Assembly: GCA_913062815.1 (NCBI GenBank)
Contig: CAJXWZ010000009.1
Coordinates: 62,001-126,000, forward strand
Direction: 5' to 3'
Origin: an uncultured Colwellia sp.
Lineage (GTDB): Bacteria; Pseudomonadota; Gammaproteobacteria; Enterobacterales; Alteromonadaceae
DNA length: 64,000 nucleotides
Shown here: in pieces, positions 19,780 through 30,012 of the stretch
How positions within the stretch are numbered: position 1 is the stretch's first letter
Layout of the letters: the number at the start of each line of letters is the position of its first letter
Program-made: the position numbers and the translations under genes
The notes under the pieces: generated by a model
The model's input: only the letters and a program-made list of their open reading frames with translations
What the model was told of the DNA's origin: nothing
The model's database searches: none

Positions 19780-20565
19780 CTAGTGATACTTAAAAATATC
19801 ATTTAACATTCCCGCGAGACGAACCCCTGCTTTCGCTATTTGTTCATTCAATTTAGGCGTGTTTTTATACGCATATTCATATCCTAACTTTCCATCACAA
19901 GGAATGTCATAGACATCTTGTCTTATTGATTTTGACTCTTTTGCCCAATCAATATAAACGGAGTTTTGCCGTAACTTAACAATATCTTCAGTCTGGTTAT
20001 TTAAAAAGTCTGCATATTCACTAAAAGAAAGTTGTTGATTCTCAATAATTGATGAGTCCCACACGGCATGAAGCTTGGTCGGTTTTCCAAACCATGTAAC
20101 TGTTATTTTATTACCTCCAAGATCCTCTCTACGCCCTACATGTAAGGGTTGGTGTACGTCCCCAACAAAATGTATATAAAAAGCTAAGGCTTGCCATTTC
20201 TCTTCTCCTGTAATGGTTTTATCTCGAAGCTTTTTTTCAAAGTCAGATAAAGCTTTCAATACATCTCCAGCTTTACTTCTGTGAAGATCATTAAATGATT
20301 CACCGTCATCAATAGATATATAATGCCAAGGTTTAGCGTAATCCCAACTTTTGTCTGAACGAATTTCATCAGGCCAAGTTGCTAATTTTGCTAACGGTTC
20401 ACCGTTTGTTATTTGCATAATAGCTTTTTTTGCTGAGGCTTCTAAATTTTCTTCTGCTATTTTAGCGACTATACGATGCCCGTTAGGGCCAAGCGCTAAT
20501 GCAGTTTTTAGAGGTAAACACGCTAATAAAAGTATCGTAAAAGCCATTGAGTTCTTATTTATCAT
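19780..20565 (-). CDS. secreted S1/P1-type nuclease
   Basis: Periplasmic or secreted zinc-dependent nuclease (261 aa) that degrades single-stranded nucleic acid and often has 3'-nucleotidase activity, giving nucleosides ready for import. A signal peptide (about 1-24) precedes GPNGHRIVAKIAEENL. Further zinc ligand segments are ATWPDEIRSDKSW, KPWHYISI, YIHFVGDVHQPLHVGRR and HAVWDSSI. The mature N-terminus lacks the Trp1 that helps bind zinc in fungal P1, as in many bacterial members. It follows nupC on the same strand by 217 bp, so it may share its control. Confidence 0.93.
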   Translation of the reverse strand: MINKNSMAFTILLLACLPLKTALALGPNGHRIVAKIAEENLEASAKKAIMQITNGEPLAKLATWPDEIRSDKSWDYAKPWHYISIDDGESFNDLHRSKAGDVLKALSDFEKKLRDKTITGEEKWQALAFYIHFVGDVHQPLHVGRREDLGGNKITVTWFGKPTKLHAVWDSSIIENQQLSFSEYADFLNNQTEDIVKLRQNSVYIDWAKESKSIRQDVYDIPCDGKLGYEYAYKNTPKLNEQIAKAGVRLAGMLNDIFKYH

Positions 20566-20782
20566 AGATCTAATCCTAACTTTAGAGTTTCTTTATATTT
20601 TATTAAATGGGCAACTAGGTTGCAGAGTAGCTGCCATTCAGTGATCTTTATCAATCTGTTTAAGCTGAAATCCATACCTTTCGTAGGAGGCTCCCCGACA
20701 AAACACTTCGGGGATAACTATTTGGATAATTACGTGCTTATTTCGAGTCACGTTAACTACCGGTTAAGGCTCTTGCTACGCC

Positions 20783-22000
20783 CTATAAAAACATTCCAGC
20801 TATTGTTGCACTCATCAAGTTTGCTAAAACGCCAGCAAGCACCGCTCTCATACCTAGGCTAGCAATTTCGTGCCTTCGTGTTGGTGCCATGCTACCTATA
20901 CCACCTAATAAGATGGCCACTGAAGATAAATTCGCAAACCCACACAAAGCAAAGGTGACAATTCCTTGTGTTCGAGCACTTAACTGATCTGCCACTTGAA
21001 CAAAATCAAGATAGGCGACGAATTCATTGATGATAACTTTTTGCCCTAAAAAGCTTCCAGCGGTATTAGCTTCATGCCACGGCACACCGATAACATAGGC
21101 AATAGGCTGAAATATATAACCTAATATTTGTTGTAACGTAAGGCTTTGAACGCCGAATAATTCTCCAACAGTACCTAATAAACCATTAACCATGGCAACT
21201 AACGCCACAAATGCCATTAACATTGCCCCAACATTAAGCGCTAAATTCATACCATTAGCAGCGCCTGTTGCTGCTGCATCAATAACATTAACGGCTTCTT
21301 TACTATCGGTAGTTAAATCATTCAAATCATCATTAGGTGCTTCTGTTTCTGGAACAATTAGCTTAGCCATAAGCAATCCGCCTGGCGCAGCCATAAAACT
21401 TGCAGCAATTAAGTACTTTAGCTCAACACCTATGCCTACATATCCAGCTAAAACCGCCCCCGCCACTGAAGACAAGCCCCCTACCATAACCGCGAACAAT
21501 TCAGATTTAGTCATTTTTGGTAAGAATGGCTTTATTACAATTGGTGCCTCAGTTTGACCAACAAAAATATTAGCGGTTGCTGACATTGATTCTGGTTGAC
21601 TAGTTTGCAGTAATTTTTGTAGGCCACCACCTATCACTTTAATGACTACCCCCATAATGCCGAGATAATATAGGACGGCGATAAGTGCAGAGAAAAAAAC
21701 TATCACGGGTAGAACATGAAAGGCGAAAATAAAACCGATATTTTTCCGGCCTATATCACCAAACATAAATTCAATTCCGGCACCTGCGTAGTTAATAACC
21801 GTAGATACGACATCAGAAACACTGAGCAAAACCACTTTTCCTGCCGGAAAATACAGCACAAACGCACCTAAAAATAGTTGTAATGCCAATGCACCACCAA
21901 TAGTACGCCAATTGATTTTTTTTCTATTTGATGATGCTAAATAGGCTAAAGCTAACAAAACAACAATGCCTATTAGCCCGCGCAATATACTTGATTCCAT
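20783..22000 (-). CDS. nupC: NupC-type concentrative nucleoside transporter
   Basis: Inner-membrane nucleoside:cation symporter of the CNT family (405 aa, about 9-10 hydrophobic segments). The family core is present: VFFSALIAVLYYLG, TANIFVGQTEAPIVIKPFLPKMTKSELFAVMVGG, AAPGGLLMAKL, and GSFLGQKVIINEFVAYLDF, then CGFANLSSVAILLGGIGSMAP. A good RBS (AGAGGAAA) precedes the ATG. It sits downstream of deoC-ALDH16-fba on the same strand and supplies nucleosides to DeoA and DeoD. Confidence 0.95.
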   Translation of the reverse strand: MESSILRGLIGIVVLLALAYLASSNRKKINWRTIGGALALQLFLGAFVLYFPAGKVVLLSVSDVVSTVINYAGAGIEFMFGDIGRKNIGFIFAFHVLPVIVFFSALIAVLYYLGIMGVVIKVIGGGLQKLLQTSQPESMSATANIFVGQTEAPIVIKPFLPKMTKSELFAVMVGGLSSVAGAVLAGYVGIGVELKYLIAASFMAAPGGLLMAKLIVPETEAPNDDLNDLTTDSKEAVNVIDAAATGAANGMNLALNVGAMLMAFVALVAMVNGLLGTVGELFGVQSLTLQQILGYIFQPIAYVIGVPWHEANTAGSFLGQKVIINEFVAYLDFVQVADQLSARTQGIVTFALCGFANLSSVAILLGGIGSMAPTRRHEIASLGMRAVLAGVLANLMSATIAGMFL

Positions 22001-22227
22001 ACTATTTCCTCTGAGATTCTTTAAATATTTTCACTTATATTCGGCTAAACTGTTGCTTACCTATTTATTGAGTCCAATATTTATTTAGTTATTTGATGAA
22101 GGTTGTTTGGCAAACCATTCAAGTTTCAACTTTTGATATCACTGCTAGAGCCCCACTAACTCAATAAAAAAAATCTCTTATTACTAGCATTGTCTCAATT
22201 AAAAGCATGAAGCCTAAAGGAATACCA

Positions 22228-23286
22228 TTACAGCGTTGGCAAAATTCCCTTTTGATAACGAGTGCACATTTTTTCTAAAGAGATAGGTATAATTTTGCTG
22301 GCATTGCCTTCAGCACCAAATGCTTCATACCTACTCTTGCAAATGTCATACATGGCTTTGGTTGATGCTTTAAGGTACTTTCTTGGGTCAAATTCACTTG
22401 GGTTTTCCGCCATAAACTGACGAATAGCACCAGTTGCCGCCAATCTTAAATCAGTATCAATATTTATCTTTTTAACACCGAATTTTATCGCCTGCTGAAG
22501 TTGTTCAATGGGTACTCCATAGGTCTGTGAAATATCACCACCATATGCATTAATTTTTATTAACCACTCTTGCGGCACAGAAGAAGAGCCATGCATAACT
22601 AAGTGTGTATTGGGGAGACGAGCATGTATTTCTTTAACCCGCTCAATGGCCAAAATATCATCTGTTGGTGGACGAGAAAATTTATAAGCCCCATGAGATG
22701 TACCACAAGCTATAGCGAGTGCATCTACCTGTGTTTTCTCAACAAAGTCATATGCTTCATTAGGATCAGTTAACATTTGCTTATGTGTTAAAATATCAAC
22801 AGAGCCTACGCCATCTTCTTCGCCTGCCTTGCCTGTTTCCAACGAGCCGAGACAGCCTAGTTCCCCTTCAACTGAAACACCGCAAGCATGTGCCATTTCA
22901 ACAACAACACTAGTGACATCAACGTTGTACTCGTAACTTGAAGGATTTTTGCCAAGTTGACAAAGTGAGCCATCCATCATCACCGAAGAGAAACCTAACT
23001 GAATGGAACGCTGGCAAACACTCGGTGAAGTGCCATGATCCTGATGCATAACAACAGGAATATGTGGAAATTCTTCAATTGCTGCCAAAACTAAATGTCG
23101 TAAGAATGGTGCCCCGGCATAACGTCTAGCCCCAGCTGATGCTTGCATGATAACAGGACTATTGGTATCGTTTGCAGCAAGCATAATAGCTCTCACTTGC
23201 TCAAGGTTATTAACGTTAAATGCAGGTATGCCATAATTAAAATCTGCGGCGTGATCAAGCATTTGGCGCATGGAAATCAAGGCCAT
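22228..23286 (-). CDS. class II fructose-1,6-bisphosphate aldolase (Calvin-cycle subtype)
   Basis: Zinc aldolase (352 aa) condensing glyceraldehyde-3-phosphate and dihydroxyacetone phosphate. Recognisable elements are [25 protein letters not shown] (zinc ligands), [34 protein letters not shown] and [11 protein letters not shown]. This is the class IIB, Calvin-cycle-like subtype rather than the E. coli FbaA form. An AAGGAAAG lies just before the ATG. Its place after deoC and the aldehyde dehydrogenase suggests a dedicated copy that moves DeoC-derived glyceraldehyde-3-phosphate into gluconeogenesis; that role is inferred. Confidence 0.92.
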   Translation of the reverse strand: MALISMRQMLDHAADFNYGIPAFNVNNLEQVRAIMLAANDTNSPVIMQASAGARRYAGAPFLRHLVLAAIEEFPHIPVVMHQDHGTSPSVCQRSIQLGFSSVMMDGSLCQLGKNPSSYEYNVDVTSVVVEMAHACGVSVEGELGCLGSLETGKAGEEDGVGSVDILTHKQMLTDPNEAYDFVEKTQVDALAIACGTSHGAYKFSRPPTDDILAIERVKEIHARLPNTHLVMHGSSSVPQEWLIKINAYGGDISQTYGVPIEQLQQAIKFGVKKINIDTDLRLAATGAIRQFMAENPSEFDPRKYLKASTKAMYDICKSRYEAFGAEGNASKIIPISLEKMCTRYQKGILPTL

Positions 23287-23358
23287 TATCTTTCCTTATG
23301 GAATAGTATTAGAGATACTCTAGTGGTGGTGAGTAACGAATGAGTTTACATTGAAAAG

Positions 23359-23396
23359 AATGTTAGTGATGAGCAGCATAGCCCATCACTAACATT
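23359..23396 (-). terminator. strong hairpin between ALDH16 and fba
   Basis: Perfect 13-bp inverted repeat AATGTTAGTGATG / CATCACTAACATT, five bases after the ALDH16 stop. A short TTCTTTTC follows on the minus strand. It may be a partial terminator or an mRNA-processing hairpin that lowers fba relative to deoC and ALDH16. Confidence 0.6.
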
Positions 23397-23400
23397 AGTG

Positions 23401-25785
23401 TTAAGCGCCGTAAGGCACCCAGATATTTTTAATTTCAACCGATTTACGGTAGAACAAATCACTTTCTATTTGTGCATTATCATGCCAGTCATAGGCTTTA
23501 CCATAATTGACCCAAGTGCGTTTCATTGAGGCTGCAGCTTCGGTTTCAATAAGTTTGCTTCCTTCACTTGTTCCCCAATACCACAGACCTTCGATATCAT
23601 AATGTTTAGCTAAAGTATCAGTTAGAGCATCTCTATCGCCCGTCACAATATTAACCACACCACCTGGTAAGTCCGAGGTCTCAAGTACTTGATAAAAATC
23701 TAAGGCAAGTAAAGCTGTTTCGTCACTTGGCACGACTACAACACGGTTCCCCATAGCAATAGCTGGCATTATGGTTGATATAAACCCTAAGAATCCGGCC
23801 TCTTCAGGAGCAACAATAGCAATATTACCCAAAGCTTCTTTCATAGCTAAGGTAACAACTCGCTGAGGCGGTGAATGAATTTGACCATCATATTTATCAG
23901 CCCAAGCAGCGCTAGTAAATATTCTATGAATAGCAAGATCAAACTCTTTCTTAGCCTCTGAAGCTGTTTTCCCTGTTAATTGGCTGATACGTTTAATAAA
24001 CTCTGCGCTTCTCGCCGTTAAGTTCTCGGCAATAAAGTAAAGCACTTGCGCACGATTGTGAGCACTAGTTCCACTCCAAGCTGATGCTTTATTCGCCGCT
24101 TCAACCGCATTTCGAATATCTTTACGATTACCATCAGGAATTTCAGCAAACTGAACACCCACAGCATCGTAAACAGGTCGACTGTAACCACTATCAGAGC
24201 GGACTTGTTTACCACCAATATATAGCTTAGCCGTGCGATCTATACTCGCAGGCTCAGCGATTACTGTTGATTTTTTAACTTTCTTTTTCACTGCATCGAT
24301 GCTTTTAGGAAGCTTAGCAAGCCATGTCTCTTGAATGTATTCATAAAGACCTTCTTTACCACCTTCTCGGCCAAAACCAGACTCTTTATAACCACCAAAA
24401 CCAGCCGCTGCATCAAACATATTGGCACAGTTTACTTGAACCACACCGGCTTTTACTTTTGGCGCAACATCTAACGCAAGATTGATATTCTCTGACCAAA
24501 CGCTAGCGGCTAAACCATATCGACTATTATTAGCAATTTGAACTGCTTCTGATGGTGTTCTAAATGTCATAGCAACTAATACAGGACCAAAAATTTCTTC
24601 TTGAGCAAGACTTGATGCTGGTTCAACATTAGTTAGTAGTGTCGGCGGATAAAAACAACCATTGTCAGGTAGTTTACAGCTAGGTTGATATAATTCAGCC
24701 CCTTCTGTCACACCTAACTCAACCATTTTCTTGACACTGGATAATTGCTTAGGATCAATTAATGCCCCCATATCAACGCCTTTATCTAATGGATTACCAA
24801 TAACAAACTGTTCCATACGTGCTTTAATTTTTGCTATAAGCTTGTCGTGAATAGACTCTTGCACAATTAAACGAGAGCCAGCACAACACACTTGGCCCTG
24901 ATTAAACCAAATAGCATCAACAACCCCTTCAACCACACTATCAAGATCAGCATCTTCAAACACCATAAAGGCAGACTTACCACCTAACTCTAATGATAGT
25001 TTCTTACCTGTGCCGGCTGTAATTTTACGCAAATGTCCACCAACACCTGTGGAGCCTGTAAAAGCGATTTTTGCAACATCAGGGTGCTCAACAATCGATT
25101 GCCCTGTTTGGCCATTACCTAATACAAGGTTAAACACCCCTTTAGGTAAACCAATTTCTTGACAAATTTGTGAAAATAAAACCGCCGTTGACGAGGTCAA
25201 ACTCGCCGGTTTAAGTACCACGGTATTGCCCATAGCTAAAGCTGGAGCAACTTTCCAAGCCATCATTAATAATGGAAAATTCCATGGGATTATTTGACCA
25301 ACAACGCCTAGGGGTTGATAGTTAGGTAATTCACTATCAATTAATTGTGCCCAACCCGCATGATAGTAAAAATGACGAGCAACTAATGGAATATCGACAT
25401 CACGAGATTCTCTAATTGGTTTACCATTGTCCATAGTTTCTAACACAGCAAAGAGTCTGCTATGCTTTTGAATTTGGCGAGCTAGAGCATACAAATACTT
25501 CGCTCGGGCGTGCCCTCCTAACTCATGCCAGCATTTTTGGGCTTGACTTGCTGCTGCTACTGCAGTATCCACATCACGACCATCACCACACGCCACTTTT
25601 GCGATAACTTGCATATTGGCGGGGTTAACTGTGTCAAAATACTGTTCGCTAGCCGGTTTTACCCATTGGCCATCAATAAAGTGGTCAAGGGTTTGTTTAC
25701 GTTTTTTTAACCACTGTTGACAAACTTCGGTACTCTCTGGGGCAGGTCCGTATTCCATGGTTGAAAATATCTCTTTAATTGACAT
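23401..25785 (-). CDS. ALDH16-type two-domain aldehyde dehydrogenase
   Basis: 794-aa fusion of a complete aldehyde dehydrogenase (about 1-490) and a second ALDH-like domain (about 515-794). The first domain has PWNFPLLMMAWK, FTGSTGVGG, the catalytic-glutamate region LELGGKSAFMV, and the nucleophile Cys300 in FNQGQVCCAGSRLIV. The second domain keeps the fold signature but has no catalytic cysteine, as in ALDH16. Immediately downstream of deoC (26 bp), it most likely oxidises DeoC-derived acetaldehyde to acetate, which acs then activates. The substrate is inferred from context. It is distinct from the two other aldehyde dehydrogenases in the window. Confidence 0.9.
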   Translation of the reverse strand: MSIKEIFSTMEYGPAPESTEVCQQWLKKRKQTLDHFIDGQWVKPASEQYFDTVNPANMQVIAKVACGDGRDVDTAVAAASQAQKCWHELGGHARAKYLYALARQIQKHSRLFAVLETMDNGKPIRESRDVDIPLVARHFYYHAGWAQLIDSELPNYQPLGVVGQIIPWNFPLLMMAWKVAPALAMGNTVVLKPASLTSSTAVLFSQICQEIGLPKGVFNLVLGNGQTGQSIVEHPDVAKIAFTGSTGVGGHLRKITAGTGKKLSLELGGKSAFMVFEDADLDSVVEGVVDAIWFNQGQVCCAGSRLIVQESIHDKLIAKIKARMEQFVIGNPLDKGVDMGALIDPKQLSSVKKMVELGVTEGAELYQPSCKLPDNGCFYPPTLLTNVEPASSLAQEEIFGPVLVAMTFRTPSEAVQIANNSRYGLAASVWSENINLALDVAPKVKAGVVQVNCANMFDAAAGFGGYKESGFGREGGKEGLYEYIQETWLAKLPKSIDAVKKKVKKSTVIAEPASIDRTAKLYIGGKQVRSDSGYSRPVYDAVGVQFAEIPDGNRKDIRNAVEAANKASAWSGTSAHNRAQVLYFIAENLTARSAEFIKRISQLTGKTASEAKKEFDLAIHRIFTSAAWADKYDGQIHSPPQRVVTLAMKEALGNIAIVAPEEAGFLGFISTIMPAIAMGNRVVVVPSDETALLALDFYQVLETSDLPGGVVNIVTGDRDALTDTLAKHYDIEGLWYWGTSEGSKLIETEAAASMKRTWVNYGKAYDWHDNAQIESDLFYRKSVEIKNIWVPYGA

Positions 25786-25811
25786 AAATAATTCTCTCTT
25801 AAATCTGATAA

Positions 25812-26810
25812 CTAACTGATTGCATGTCTAAAGCTTGCTGAGTAACTGCCAGTAACATAATGTTCTAACTGACGTTCAATATCACCAAGCAAACTACTAG
25901 CACCAAAACGGAATAGTTCTGGAACTAACCAATCATTGCCCAACTCTTCTTTCATCAAAATAATATATTCAAGTGCTTGTTTTGCTGTTTGTACACCACC
26001 AGCTGGTTTATAACCAATTTTTACACCCGTTAATTCATAAAACGCTCTGATAGCTCGCACCATAACCAAACTGACCGGTAAAGTAGCGTTTACAGGCTCT
26101 TTACCCGTGCTTGTTTTGATGAAATCAGCACCCGCCATCATGCAAACCCAGCTTGCTTTGGCAACATTGGTAAGCGTAGCTAATTCACCCGTTGCTAAAA
26201 TAGTCTTAATATGGGCATCACCACAGGCGTGACGAAATGATTTAACCTCATCATAAATTCCTTGCCAATCACCGGTTAGTACTTTTTCTCGGCTAATAAC
26301 AATATCAATTTCTTCTGCGCCGTCAGCTACCGAAGCGGCAATTTCTGCCAATTTGATAGAATGAAGAGATTGTCCCGCTGGAAAGCCTGTTGATACAGCC
26401 GCTACAGGAATATTGGAACCTTTCAGAGCAGTAACTGCGGTTTCTATCATATTGTGATAAACACATACAGCACCGGTTTTAATATTCAGATCAGTAACGT
26501 CTAACGCAGCTAAAATTTCTTTGCTTACAGGCTGTTTCGCTTTTTGACAAAGACGACGTACTTTTCCTGGTGTGTCATCTCCGGATAGTGTTGTTAAGTC
26601 AATAAACGTAATTGCTTTTAACAGCCAAGCAGCTTGGTAGTCTTTTTTTACCGTTCTCCGCTTAACAAGACTTGCAGTACGACGTTCAATTGCGCTGCGA
26701 TTGATATTAATATCGCTGATAAGAGCAAGATCAAACTCAATACCAGGATTTCTGTGACAAAGTTCAACAGATTTAACTGACTTTGTATTTTTTACATTCT
26801 TTTTTGTCAT
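25812..26810 (-). CDS. deoC: deoxyribose-phosphate aldolase
   Basis: Cleaves 2-deoxyribose-5-phosphate to glyceraldehyde-3-phosphate and acetaldehyde by a Schiff base. Class I DERA motifs visible are VSTGFPAGQ, EEIDIVISREKVLTGDW, the lysine-bearing FIKTSTGK, and GYKPAGGVQTAKQA. I chose ATG 26810 (MTKKN); a GTG at 26849 gives 13 more residues that look non-native. The protein is about 332 aa, longer than E. coli DeoC, like the longer DeoC group with an N-terminal extension. It is the first gene of the minus-strand run deoC-ALDH16-fba(-nupC-nuclease), with a perfect RutR-like operator 163 bp upstream. Confidence 0.95.
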   Translation of the reverse strand: MTKKNVKNTKSVKSVELCHRNPGIEFDLALISDININRSAIERRTASLVKRRTVKKDYQAAWLLKAITFIDLTTLSGDDTPGKVRRLCQKAKQPVSKEILAALDVTDLNIKTGAVCVYHNMIETAVTALKGSNIPVAAVSTGFPAGQSLHSIKLAEIAASVADGAEEIDIVISREKVLTGDWQGIYDEVKSFRHACGDAHIKTILATGELATLTNVAKASWVCMMAGADFIKTSTGKEPVNATLPVSLVMVRAIRAFYELTGVKIGYKPAGGVQTAKQALEYIILMKEELGNDWLVPELFRFGASSLLGDIERQLEHYVTGSYSASFRHAIS

Positions 26811-26972
26811 AAAGCACCAAAACTTGAATACTTGATAAAAACAAAGCACATATAGTGTCGCCTTGCTGTTGTTTAATTAATGAAAACAAGCCAAACATCC
26901 AACTTACTTTTAGTTCATTAGAGTTAAAGTTGTTAGACCGATTGCTCATTTCAAATTTAAACTATCAAAGCC

Positions 26973-26986
26973 TGACCAATTGGTCA
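26973..26986. promoter_or_regulatory. RutR-like operator (fully self-complementary)
   Basis: TGACCAATTGGTCA, a perfect 14-bp palindrome, upstream of deoC and divergent acs. Confidence 0.8.
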
Positions 26987-27184
26987 AGGAAAATAATAAC
27001 CTTCATACCTCCTATTGGACAGACAGGCATTCATCAGATGTTAAAAGCGATTATTCAGAAACTACAAAGTGAGGCGCTATCAGTAGTGTAAGCATGATGG
27101 TGACAATTAAATTTAAAACAGCATAATTAAATTCAGAAAAATATAAAGCTTGCCAATTTGGATGTAAATGTTAAATTAACCGAC

Positions 27185-27198
27185 TGACCGAATGGTCA
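27185..27198. promoter_or_regulatory. RutR-like operator upstream of acs
   Basis: CTGACC-GAAT-GGTCAG (27184-27199), perfect 6-bp arms, 67 bp before the acs start. Confidence 0.8.
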
Positions 27199-27265
27199 GG
27201 ATTGCCTTATGCAATCCATAAATAACTAAATACTTATATATTAGCGATAAAAAGTCGAGTAAGAG

Positions 27266-29209
27266 ATGAAAGAACTAAAAAAACTCTATCCTGTATCAGC
27301 ACAAGCAAAAACTCATACCCACATTGATGAGCATGCATATCAAGAAATGTATAAAGCATCAATTGAAAAGCCAGATGTTTTCTGGAGCGTTCAAGCAAAG
27401 CAATTTATAGATTGGTATGAACCCTGGGAGAGTGTCAGTGAAGTAAACTTTGAAACAGCCGAAATAAACTGGTTTAGTGGTGCAAAGCTTAATGTGGCTT
27501 ATAATTGCATTGATCGTCACTTGGCTACTAAAGCTAATCAAACAGCTATTATTTTTGAAGGTGATGAGCCTAGCGATAGTCAAAAGATAACTTATCAAGA
27601 GCTGCATGACCATGTTGGCCGCTTTGCTAACTTGTTAAAAAAACAGGGGGTTAAAAAGGGTGATCGTGTCTGCATTTATATGCCCATGGTTCCCGAAGTT
27701 GGTTTTGCCATGCTAGCTTGCGCTCGCATTGGTGCAGTGCATTCAGTAATTTTTGGAGGGTTCTCAAGCGAGTCAATTAAAGCCAGAGTCATAGCCTCCA
27801 ATTGTAAGGTTATCATAACCGCAGATGAGAGCATTCGCGGTGGGAAAAAAATTCCATTAAAAGCCAATGTGGATCTTGCCATTGAAGACTGTCCGCAAAT
27901 TAGCTCTGTTATTGTAGTCAAGCGTACCGGTGGTGAAATTCAATGGAATAGTGCTGTTGATGTAGATTATACAAAAGCCATTGCTGATTTACCAACGCAA
28001 TGCAAACCAGAAATTATGGATGCTGAAGACCCTTTATTTATTCTCTATACCTCAGGTTCCACAGGTAAACCCAAAGGAGTTGTTCATAGCTGTGGTGGTT
28101 ACATTTTGTATGCGGCAATGACTCACAAGTATGTTTTTGATTATAAGGATGACGAAGTATTTTGGTGCACTGCCGATGCAGGTTGGATCACAGGTCACTC
28201 TTACATTTTTTACGGTCCCCTTGCTAATGGCGCTACAACCTTAGTTTTTGAAGGTGTACCCACCTACCCTGATGCGGGACGCTTTTGGCAGGTCTGCGAA
28301 AAGCATAAAGTGAATGTGTTTTATACCGCTCCTACCGCCATTCGATCGCTAATGAGTATTGGTGATGAACTGGTAAAGAAATATGATCGTTCAAGTATTA
28401 GATTACTAGGAACCGTGGGAGAGCCTATAAACCCAGAAGCATGGCATTGGTATTATGAAGTTGTGGGTGAAAGTCGCTGTGCAATTGTTGATACCTGGTG
28501 GCAAACAGAAACCGGTGGTATTATGCTCACCTCATTACCGGGTGCAATAGCGATGAAACCAGGTTGCGCAGGCAAACCTTTTTTTGGTGTAAAACCTGAA
28601 ATTATTGATAAAGATGGTAATATTCTTGAGGGTGAAGCACAAGGGTTACTGGTTGTGAATGGTAGTTGGCCCGGACAAATGCGAACACTCTTTGCTGATA
28701 AAGAGCGTTTTTATGAAGCATATTTTAGCCAATACCCTGGAAAATATTTTTCCGGTGACGGTGCCAAACGAGATGAAGATGGCTTTTATTGGATCACCGG
28801 TCGAGTTGACGACGTGTTAAATGTTTCAGGGCATCGCTTAGGAACAGCCGAAATTGAAAGTGCACTTGTTTTGCACTCTGCTGTAGCAGAGGCTGCAGTA
28901 GTAGGTTATCCACATGACATTAAAGGACAAGGTGTATATGCTTACGTCACTTTGATGAATAATGTCGTAGCTAACGAAAGATTGTCTAATGAACTCACTG
29001 AGTTTGTTGCAAAAGAATTAGGTAGGTTTTCGAAACCCGACTATATACAATGGGCTCCTAGCTTACCAAAAACTCGCTCAGGTAAAATTATGCGTAGAAT
29101 TTTACGAAAGATAACAGTGAATGATTTAGATACTTTAGGTGATATTTCTACACTTGCTGAGCCTGAGGTGGTTAAAGAACTGGTTAGCAGGCGATTATTA
29201 TCTTCTTAA
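27266..29209 (+). CDS. acs: acetyl-CoA synthetase
   Basis: AMP-forming acyl-CoA synthetase (647 aa) that turns acetate, ATP and CoA into acetyl-CoA. The ANL-superfamily motifs are intact: [44 protein letters not shown], and [11 protein letters not shown] with the acetylatable lysine. GWITGHSY and TWWQTE are the acetate-pocket forms rather than those of propionyl-CoA synthetase, so acetate is the likely substrate. It would complete deoxyribose use: DeoC acetaldehyde, ALDH16 acetate, Acs acetyl-CoA. It is divergent from deoC and followed by a RutR-like regulator 94 bp downstream. Confidence 0.93.
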   Translation: MKELKKLYPVSAQAKTHTHIDEHAYQEMYKASIEKPDVFWSVQAKQFIDWYEPWESVSEVNFETAEINWFSGAKLNVAYNCIDRHLATKANQTAIIFEGDEPSDSQKITYQELHDHVGRFANLLKKQGVKKGDRVCIYMPMVPEVGFAMLACARIGAVHSVIFGGFSSESIKARVIASNCKVIITADESIRGGKKIPLKANVDLAIEDCPQISSVIVVKRTGGEIQWNSAVDVDYTKAIADLPTQCKPEIMDAEDPLFILYTSGSTGKPKGVVHSCGGYILYAAMTHKYVFDYKDDEVFWCTADAGWITGHSYIFYGPLANGATTLVFEGVPTYPDAGRFWQVCEKHKVNVFYTAPTAIRSLMSIGDELVKKYDRSSIRLLGTVGEPINPEAWHWYYEVVGESRCAIVDTWWQTETGGIMLTSLPGAIAMKPGCAGKPFFGVKPEIIDKDGNILEGEAQGLLVVNGSWPGQMRTLFADKERFYEAYFSQYPGKYFSGDGAKRDEDGFYWITGRVDDVLNVSGHRLGTAEIESALVLHSAVAEAAVVGYPHDIKGQGVYAYVTLMNNVVANERLSNELTEFVAKELGRFSKPDYIQWAPSLPKTRSGKIMRRILRKITVNDLDTLGDISTLAEPEVVKELVSRRLLSS

Positions 29210-29238
29210 TAGCTTAACGCTAAGGTAATAGACAGTTA

Positions 29239-29271
29239 AAATCCTATCATAGTGAAAACTTGGTAGGATTT
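29239..29271 (+). terminator. hairpin after acs
   Basis: AAATCCTATCA / TGGTAGGATTT, 11 bp with one mismatch and an 11-nt loop. The T run is weak. Confidence 0.5.
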
Positions 29272-29303
29272 AACTTTGATAGCCTAAATTAATAAAACAA
29301 GGG

Positions 29304-29948
29304 ATGTCCATCTTGAGCAAGGGTAAAACAAAAATAAATAAACACAGTATAACAAGAGCTGACAATCAAGAGAAAATACTTAAAGCTGCCCGTGAAGAGT
29401 TCATTTCACAGGGATATAAAGGTGCATCCGTACAGTCTATCGCTGATAAAGTGGAATTACCAAAAGCAAATATTCTCTATTACTTTGACAATAAAGAAAA
29501 ACTATACTTAGCGGTATTAGAGCAAACATTGGATATGTGGGATAAAGAAATTGATCACATCGATGTTAATGGTGATCCCAAAGATGCTATTGAGAAATTT
29601 GTTGCCGGTAAAGTACGCATGTCATTTAAAGAGCCTAATGCTTCTAAAATATATGCTTTAGAGATAATTCAAGGCTCTCAACATTTAAAAGAATACACTC
29701 GAACCTATTTAAGAGCTTGGGTTAGAGAAAAAGCGAAAATATTTCAACATTGGATTGATCAAGGAAAAATGGCTGATATTGATCCCGTAAAGCTTATTTT
29801 TTTAATTTGGTCGTCAACCCAACATTATGCCGATTTTGAAAGTCAAATTTTAACCATAATGAACCGAGCTGAATACGAAGAATCAGACGTTATCGAAGTG
29901 ACCGAGTTTTTAACTGATTTTATATTACGAGGTTGCAAACTTAAGTAA
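29304..29948 (+). CDS. RutR-like TetR-family regulator (copy 1)
   Basis: 214-aa TetR regulator with the YcdC/RutR-type C-terminal domain. The helix-turn-helix covers about 20-65 (FISQGYKGASVQSIADKVELPKANILYYFDNKEKLY). The signature WIDQGKMADIDPVKLIFLIWSSTQHYADF is almost the E. coli RutR text. RutR binds uracil and thymine and loses DNA affinity, so this copy may sense a pyrimidine base. It follows acs. The RutR-type TGACC-N4-GGTCA sites across the window are the expected targets, but which paralogue binds them is not known. Confidence 0.88.
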   Translation: MSILSKGKTKINKHSITRADNQEKILKAAREEFISQGYKGASVQSIADKVELPKANILYYFDNKEKLYLAVLEQTLDMWDKEIDHIDVNGDPKDAIEKFVAGKVRMSFKEPNASKIYALEIIQGSQHLKEYTRTYLRAWVREKAKIFQHWIDQGKMADIDPVKLIFLIWSSTQHYADFESQILTIMNRAEYEESDVIEVTEFLTDFILRGCKLK

Positions 29949-29964
29949 GCCATCGAGTAGTTCT

Positions 29965-30000
29965 GAAGAAAAAGCCAAAATATTTTAAGGCTTTTTCTTC
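29965..30000. terminator. bidirectional terminator, tetR / mmsA
   Basis: Perfect 12-bp stem GAAGAAAAAGCC / GGCTTTTTCTTC with a 12-nt loop between convergent genes; T runs are present on both strands. Confidence 0.9.
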
Positions 30001-30012
30001 TAATATTCTACA

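Larger units (their letters stand above)
26811..27265. other. divergent deoC / acs regulatory region
   Basis: 455 bp with no gene that I believe. Two perfect RutR-like palindromes (26973 and 27185) are its main features, one nearer deoC and one nearer acs. Confidence 0.6.

Noticed and set aside
20692-20714. Hairpin TCCCCGA / TCGGGGA after nupC
   Set aside because: No T run on either strand, so I do not call it a terminator; it may be a structural mRNA element.
26855-27091. 78-codon plus-strand open frame between deoC and acs
   Set aside because: It spans the divergent promoter region and a perfect operator, and the product resembles no family.
27266-29209. acs as propionyl-CoA synthetase (prpE)
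   Set aside because: The GWITGHSY and TWWQTE pocket motifs fit acetate better, and the deoC-ALDH16 context supplies acetate.
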